The notes beneath the pieces were generated by a model that ran no database searches, was not told where the DNA came from, and saw only the letters and a list, made by a program, of their open reading frames with translations. The position numbers and the translations under genes are program-made. A stretch of DNA of 18,695 nt from Actinomycetota bacterium (lineage in GTDB: Bacteria > Actinomycetota > UBA4738): positions 1-18,695 of the forward strand of contig VAYJ01000074.1 of NCBI GenBank assembly GCA_005888465.1. Direction: 5' to 3'. This document shows positions 14,739-18,695 of the stretch, one piece after another (position 1 is the first letter of the stretch; each line of letters opens with the position of its first letter).

Positions 14739-15728
14739 ATGGCGGAGGGCTTGCGCGAACGTCTGCAGAACGGCGTCGTCCTCGGAGACGGCGGGTATCT
14801 GCTCGAGCTGGAGAAGCGCGGGTACGTCCACGGCGGTCCGTTCACGCCCGAGGTGAGCCTCACCCACCCCGAGGCACTTGTGGAGCTGCATCGCGAGTTC
14901 CTGCGCGCCGGCGCCGAGGTCCTGCAGGCGCTCACGTTCTACGCGAGCGAGGACAAGCTCGCGACGGTCGGCCTCGGAGGCCGCGTCGACGACATCAACC
15001 GCGCCGCCGTCTCATGCGCGCGGGAGGCGGCGTCGGGCAGTGAGGCCCTGGTCGCCGGCAACCTCTCGCTCACCTGGGGGTACGACCCGAAGGATCCAGG
15101 GTCGGCCGACCACGTGCGGGCCCTTTTCGACCGGCAGCTCGAGGTTCAGATGGAGGCCGGCATCGACCTGGTGATCGGCGAGACGTTCACGTGGCTGGGC
15201 GAGGCGATGATCTGCGCGGAGCGCGCGACGCAGACCGGCCTGCCGGTGATGGTCACGATGTCGTTCGAGAAGGATCCGCACGCGTATGAGGGTCCGGGAC
15301 CTGGCGAGTGCGCGGCGCGCTTGGTCGACGCGGGCGCCAACGTGGTCGGCGTCAACTGCCTGCGCAACCCCGCGCACACGCTCCCGCTCATGCGCGAAGT
15401 GCTCGAGGCGGTCCCCGGAGTGCCGGTCGCATGTCAGCCGGTCGCCTACCGAACGCCGGCCGAGTCACCGGACTTCACGTCCTTGCCGGAGTTTCCGTTC
15501 GGGCTGGACCCCCTGCAGCTCTCCAGGCAGGAGATGGCCGACTACGCGCTTGCGGCGCGCGAGCTTGGTGTGCGCTACATCGGTTCCTGCTGCGGCTCCG
15601 TCGCCTCACACGTGCGCGAGATGGCCCGTGCGCTCGGCAAACTGCCGGAGACCGACGACGGAATCGAATGGCGGGTGGATTTCGAGCGGCCGATGTCGGC
15701 CTTCGAGTACTACCGTCACGACGCCTAG
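14739..15728 (+). CDS. Betaine-homocysteine S-methyltransferase-like enzyme
   Basis: A 329-residue zinc-dependent homocysteine methyltransferase-fold protein. It resembles animal BHMT closely in the N-terminal half: DGGYLLELEKRGYV (17-30), HREFLRAGAEV (51-61) and TFYASEDKL (66-74, includes the pocket Tyr). E148 lies in VIGETFTW; zinc ligands are C207 in GVNCLRNP and C284/C285 in IGSCCGS. Animal BHMT has GPWTPE where this has GPFTPE (F35), a conservative change in the betaine pocket. It lacks the C-terminal dimerisation arm of the about 400-residue animal enzyme, as bacterial forms do. Expected reaction: betaine plus homocysteine gives dimethylglycine plus methionine, in the cytosol. The upstream flavin oxidase could process later methylated glycines. 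Its stop shares a CTAG with the converging amidohydrolase stop. Confidence 0.9.
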   Translation: MAEGLRERLQNGVVLGDGGYLLELEKRGYVHGGPFTPEVSLTHPEALVELHREFLRAGAEVLQALTFYASEDKLATVGLGGRVDDINRAAVSCAREAASGSEALVAGNLSLTWGYDPKDPGSADHVRALFDRQLEVQMEAGIDLVIGETFTWLGEAMICAERATQTGLPVMVTMSFEKDPHAYEGPGPGECAARLVDAGANVVGVNCLRNPAHTLPLMREVLEAVPGVPVACQPVAYRTPAESPDFTSLPEFPFGLDPLQLSRQEMADYALAARELGVRYIGSCCGSVASHVREMARALGKLPETDDGIEWRVDFERPMSAFEYYRHDA

Positions 15729-15737
15729 TCGGCGTCG
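15719..15737. terminator. Hairpin over two overlapping convergent stop codons
   Basis: A perfect 7-bp stem CGACGCC (15719-15725) / GGCGTCG (15731-15737) with a 5-base loop TAGTC. The plus-strand stop TAG lies in the loop and the minus-strand stop TAG uses the overlapping CTA (15725-15727). No T-tract. Probable bidirectional terminator or mRNA end structure. Confidence 0.45.
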
Positions 15738-17344
15738 AACACAACCTGGCCGTCCACGAGCGTCATCACGACCTTCGCGTCGCCGATCGGACCCGCGCCG
15801 GGCGCGAACGGATCCCGGTCGATCACCGCGAGGTCGGCGAGCTTCCCCGGTTCGATCGTGCCGGTCTCGTCGAGCCGGTTGACGAACGCCGAGCCAGCCG
15901 TGAACGCCGTGAGCGCGTCGGTGAGCGAGATCCGCTGCTCTGCCAGGAAGGGATCCGCGTCGCGCGTCTCCGGCGCGACCCGCCGGACGGCCACCTCCAT
16001 CTCGAGGAGCGGGTTCGCCGAGCTGACCGTCCAGTCGCTGCCGAACGCGAGGCGCGCGCCGGCCGCAAGCAGGCTCGCGAACGGGTACTGGTGGGTCGAG
16101 CGCTCGGGCCCGAGGAACGGGATCGTGAGCTCGTCCATCTGCGCCTCGTGACACGCCCAGAGCGGCTGGCCGTTCGCCACGACCCCGAGTGCCGCGAACC
16201 GCGGGACGTCGTCGGGATGGACGACCTGGATGTGTGCGATGTGGTGGCGGGCGTCCCGGGGGCCGTTCGTCGCGCCGGCGTGCTCGATGGCATCCAGCGC
16301 CTCACGGACGGCCCGGTCCCCGATCGCGTGGAAGTGCACCTGGAACCCGAGCCCATCCAGTCGCGTCACGGCCTGGTCGAGCAGTCCGGGTTCGACGAAG
16401 CTGATCCCCGAGCCGCCGCCGTCGGTCAGGTAGGGCTCGAGCATCGCGGCCGTGAAGTTCTCGCAGACGCCGTCCTGCATGATCTTCACCGTGCCGGCGT
16501 CGACGCGCCCGACCGTCCCCCACCGCCGCCGCTCGACCAGCTCGTCGACCTGCTCGAGCCCTTGCGTTCGATCCCACCAGAGCGACGCGACCACGCGCGC
16601 GGTCAGCTCGCCGCCTTCCGCGAGCGCTCGGTATGCGGGGAGCGTCTCTTCGGTCACCCACGCGTCCTGCCACGCGGTGATCCCGAGCGCGTGCAGTCGG
16701 CGCTGCGCGCGAAGGATCCCCTCTTCAAGTTCCGCTTGGGTCGGCGGGGGGATCAGTCGCTCGACGAGCTCCATCGCGCCCTCGTGCAGGGTGCCGACCG
16801 GCTCGCCGCGCGCGTCGCGCTCGATGCGCCCATCCGGCGGGTCCGGCGTGTCGCGCTCGATCCCCGCCGCGGCGAGCGCGCGCGAGTTCACCCATGCTCC
16901 GTGGCCGTCGCGGTTCTCCAGGAACACCGGCCGGTCGCGAACGATCTCGTCCAGCGGCTCCTTCCGGGCGATCCCGCGGGGGAACGCCGGCATGCGCCAC
17001 CCGCCGCCCTCGATCCAGGCCGCCTCTGGATGCTCGGCCGCGTAGGCGGCGATCGCGCGCAGGTACTCCGCCTCGGTCGAGAGGTCGTAGAGCGCGCATC
17101 GCAGCTCCGAGAGCCCACCCCACGGCGGATGGATGTGCGCATCCTGGAACCCGGGGACGACGAGCCCCTCGATCTCGATCACGCGCGTGTCCGAGTTGAC
17201 CAGCTCGACCATCCGGTCAGGCGGGCCGACGGCGAGGATCCGCGAACCGGCCACCGCGACCGCGGCGTCGGCTCCTGCTGGGAGGCCGGGGGCGAAGACC
17301 GATCCGCCCGTCAGCAGCAGGTCGGCGATCCCTCGAAGCGGCAT
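15725..17344 (-). CDS. Amidohydrolase_3 (YtcJ-like) family metal-dependent hydrolase
   Basis: A 539-residue amidohydrolase-superfamily enzyme of the YtcJ/NfdA type (exoenzyme-regulatory AepA-like, N-substituted formamide deformylase). Seen: N-terminal beta-sandwich (LLLTGGSVFAPG, AVAVAGSRILAVG), metal motif GFQDAHIHP with H70 and H72, K287 in VKIMQDG (the metal-bridging Lys position), H339 in FHAIGDRA, H371 in HHIAHIQ, and D437 in FGSDWTV, then the usual ending IEPGKLADLAVIDRDPF. Length is normal and all key residues are present. No signal peptide. ATG start 12 bases after the membrane-protein stop, no Shine-Dalgarno, TAAGCT nine bases upstream. It converges with the BHMT-like gene. Members act on cyclic amides, formamides and related C-N bonds; the substrate here is unknown. 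Confidence 0.93.
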   Translation of the reverse strand: MPLRGIADLLLTGGSVFAPGLPAGADAAVAVAGSRILAVGPPDRMVELVNSDTRVIEIEGLVVPGFQDAHIHPPWGGLSELRCALYDLSTEAEYLRAIAAYAAEHPEAAWIEGGGWRMPAFPRGIARKEPLDEIVRDRPVFLENRDGHGAWVNSRALAAAGIERDTPDPPDGRIERDARGEPVGTLHEGAMELVERLIPPPTQAELEEGILRAQRRLHALGITAWQDAWVTEETLPAYRALAEGGELTARVVASLWWDRTQGLEQVDELVERRRWGTVGRVDAGTVKIMQDGVCENFTAAMLEPYLTDGGGSGISFVEPGLLDQAVTRLDGLGFQVHFHAIGDRAVREALDAIEHAGATNGPRDARHHIAHIQVVHPDDVPRFAALGVVANGQPLWACHEAQMDELTIPFLGPERSTHQYPFASLLAAGARLAFGSDWTVSSANPLLEMEVAVRRVAPETRDADPFLAEQRISLTDALTAFTAGSAFVNRLDETGTIEPGKLADLAVIDRDPFAPGAGPIGDAKVVMTLVDGQVVFDAD

Positions 17345-17353
17345 CGAGGGCGA

Positions 17354-17359
17354 AGCTTA
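17354..17359 (-). promoter_or_regulatory. Candidate leaderless -10 box of the YtcJ-like amidohydrolase
   Basis: On the minus strand TAAGCT is followed by nine bases and then the ATG at 17344. It includes the TAA stop of the upstream membrane-protein gene, so the amidohydrolase may have its own promoter despite the 12-base gap. Confidence 0.35.
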
Positions 17360-18088
17360 GACGAGCCGGGCGGCGACCAGTCCCACGGCGAGCAGCACCA
17401 TCGCAGCCGAGAGCGCGCGAAGGGCCGATTCCGGAGCTTGCCGGAGATGCGCGTCCTCAAGCGGGATCTCGGTTCCGTCGCGCATCACCATCCGTCCGTC
17501 AAGGAACGCGACCTGCCGGCGCAGGCGCCGGACCGGCGTCGAGAGCCGCCGCTGCGCGGCGGAGAGGAACAGGCACGCGAGCGCGACGAGCAGCGTGGGC
17601 CACCGGACGGTGCCGGTTTGGGCGAACGCCCCGGTGAGGGCGGGGAACGCGCCCCACGCGAGCGCGAACCACGCGTCCGAATGGAATCGCCCGCCGAGGA
17701 GCTCCAGGTTGTACGCGAGGACGATGAACGTCCCGAACACGACGAACGCGAGCAGCCACCACGACACGACGACCGCGCCGGCGACCCCGAGCGCGATGGC
17801 TCCGAGGAGCCCCACCGCCGCGACGGCGCGGAGGATCCGATCGGGGATGGACGTGGCGAGCGGCCGCCCTTTCAGCTCGTCCAGCGCATGCGCGGAGAGG
17901 CCCACGCCCAAGAAGAAGGCGAGGAGGCTCGCCCAGAGCCGCGCCTCCCTCACCGCGGGCGCCGTGGCGGCGCCGATCGCCACGTACGACAGGTGCCACA
18001 ACGTATAAGGGGGATGCAGCAACGTGAGGTAGTCGCGCGACCCGCCGGGCCGAAGCGCGTAGAACGCGGGCCGCTCCTCATGCGCCAC
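17357..18088 (-). CDS. Multi-pass membrane protein, possible UbiA-superfamily relative
   Basis: A 243-residue integral membrane protein with about seven hydrophobic segments (roughly 29-47, 52-70, 84-105, 107-125, 138-153, 162-180, 221-241). LLHPPYTLWHLSYVAIGAA near the N-terminus and HALDELKGRPLATSIPDR after TM2 resemble the position of the first polar motif in UbiA prenyltransferases, but the canonical NDxxDxxxD is not present and no clear second Asp-rich motif is seen. A soluble stretch at 181-220 (RRQVAFLDGRMVMRDGTEIP) precedes the last helix. GTG start at 18088 with GGGGGAGG seven bases upstream; it overlaps the methyltransferase gene by 11 bases. The pairing with a UbiE/MenG-like methyltransferase would suit lipid or quinone modification. 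That is inference; the molecular function is not established. Confidence 0.75.
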   Translation of the reverse strand: MAHEERPAFYALRPGGSRDYLTLLHPPYTLWHLSYVAIGAATAPAVREARLWASLLAFFLGVGLSAHALDELKGRPLATSIPDRILRAVAAVGLLGAIALGVAGAVVVSWWLLAFVVFGTFIVLAYNLELLGGRFHSDAWFALAWGAFPALTGAFAQTGTVRWPTLLVALACLFLSAAQRRLSTPVRRLRRQVAFLDGRMVMRDGTEIPLEDAHLRQAPESALRALSAAMVLLAVGLVAARLV

Positions 18089-18695
18089 CCGCGCGCCTCC
18101 CCCAGAGCACCACGCCGCCGCCCAGGCTCATGATCTGCGCCTGCACGTCCGGGACACCGGCCGACCGCCACATCGTGAGCTGTTCGAGCAGGGGGTGATG
18201 ATCGTAGAACCGGGAGATGTTGGGCCCGAGGAACCGCCCGACCTCGTACCACTCCGCCGACACCGCACGGCCTACGACCGGCATCGCGAGCCGCGTGTAG
18301 CACCACCATGCCCACGACCAGGGCGGCTTCGGGACGTGGAACTCCAGCCCCGCAACGGTGCCCCCCGGCCGCACCACGCGGACGAGCTCCGCGAGCGTCG
18401 CCGCAGGATCGTCGACGTAGCGCAGCAGATAGGTGAACGCGAGGGCATCGAAGGTCCCGTCGGCGAACGGCAGCCGCTGCCCGTCGCCCTGCAGGAACCG
18501 CACCCGGTCGCCCATCCCCGCCGCGGCCGTCTCCGCGACACCCCGGCGGAGCATGTCGGGGGAGAGATCGAGGCCGACCACGCCCGCGCCGGTCGCCGCC
18601 ACCACCTCCCGGGCGACCATCGCGGTCCCGGTGGCCACGTCGAGCACGTTCGCCGCCGGGCCGACGTCCAGCCGCGAGACCAGGAACCGGCGCCA
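18078..18695 (-). CDS. SAM-dependent methyltransferase, UbiE/MenG-like (5' end outside window)
   Basis: A class I methyltransferase whose reading frame is open to the right edge (205 residues visible). The first visible residues, WRRFLVSRLDVGPAANVLDV, already match the pre-motif I region of UbiE/MenG proteins. The GTG at 18647 is therefore internal and the true start lies beyond 18695, probably about 40-50 residues earlier. Motif I VLDVATGTA, post-I GVVGLDLSPDML, motif II GDGQRLPFADGTFDALAFTYLLRYVDD, motif III RVVRPGGTVAGLEF, then WWCYTRLAMPVVGR and YDHHPLLEQL as in demethylmenaquinone methyltransferases. Cytoplasmic or membrane-peripheral. The downstream membrane-protein gene overlaps its stop. 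Quinone methylation is likely by family, but the domain occurs in many small-molecule methyltransferases. Confidence 0.88.
   Translation of the reverse strand, partial: WRRFLVSRLDVGPAANVLDVATGTAMVAREVVAATGAGVVGLDLSPDMLRRGVAETAAAGMGDRVRFLQGDGQRLPFADGTFDALAFTYLLRYVDDPAATLAELVRVVRPGGTVAGLEFHVPKPPWSWAWWCYTRLAMPVVGRAVSAEWYEVGRFLGPNISRFYDHHPLLEQLTMWRSAGVPDVQAQIMSLGGGVVLWGRRAGGA

Noticed and set aside
15308..18133. A 941-codon plus-strand open frame
   Set aside because: It is antisense to the amidohydrolase and membrane-protein genes, both with intact motifs. Its composition (Arg, Glu, Pro, His runs) is typical of GC-rich shadow frames.

Overview
The window is very G+C-rich (about two thirds or more by eye) and almost entirely coding. 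It has short or overlapping intergenic gaps, frequent GTG starts and ATGA/GTGA stop-start overlaps. Gene content suggests an uncultured high-GC lineage, most likely Actinomycetota and possibly a Chloroflexota-like relative: a mycobacterial-style AAA ATPase, a MenG/UbiE-type methyltransferase and a lipoprotein-anchored peptide importer. This placement is inference. No RNA gene, insertion sequence, CRISPR array or stretch of more than 300 bases without a gene was seen; the largest gap is the 171-base divergent region 2869-3039.

Left block (1-2868, minus strand): a membrane HisKA_3-type sensor kinase is followed, with an ATGA overlap, by a receiver-only response regulator with no DNA-binding domain. 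Next comes an AAA/MoxR-class ATPase related to magnesium-chelatase subunit I, cut by the left window edge.

Central operon (3040-11559, plus strand): eight genes in a row, nearly all joined by 4-base stop-start overlaps. The order is a C45-type Ntn acyltransferase/amidohydrolase, a creatininase-family amidohydrolase, an S66 LD-carboxypeptidase/MccF-like serine peptidase, a lipoprotein substrate-binding protein, two DppB/DppC-like permeases and two DppD/DppF-like ATPases. It looks like an importer co-expressed with three unrelated amide-bond hydrolases. A two-component system diverges from it. The substrate is unknown.

Right block (11569-15728): a CocE/NonD-type serine hydrolase (minus) converges on the operon. 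It is divergent, across a 40-base gap, from a monomeric sarcosine oxidase-family flavoenzyme and a betaine-homocysteine methyltransferase-like enzyme (plus). The last two suggest use of betaine, dimethylglycine or sarcosine methyl groups.

Right end (15725-18695, minus strand): a YtcJ-like amidohydrolase, a multi-pass membrane protein (possibly UbiA-related) and a UbiE/MenG-like methyltransferase cut by the right edge.

Two patterns cross gene boundaries. Four genes in the right half lack a convincing Shine-Dalgarno but have a TANNNT box 7-10 bases before the start codon, as expected for leaderless transcripts; the central operon instead relies on Shine-Dalgarno sites and coupling. Both convergent gene ends carry perfect 7-bp hairpins over the stop codons.
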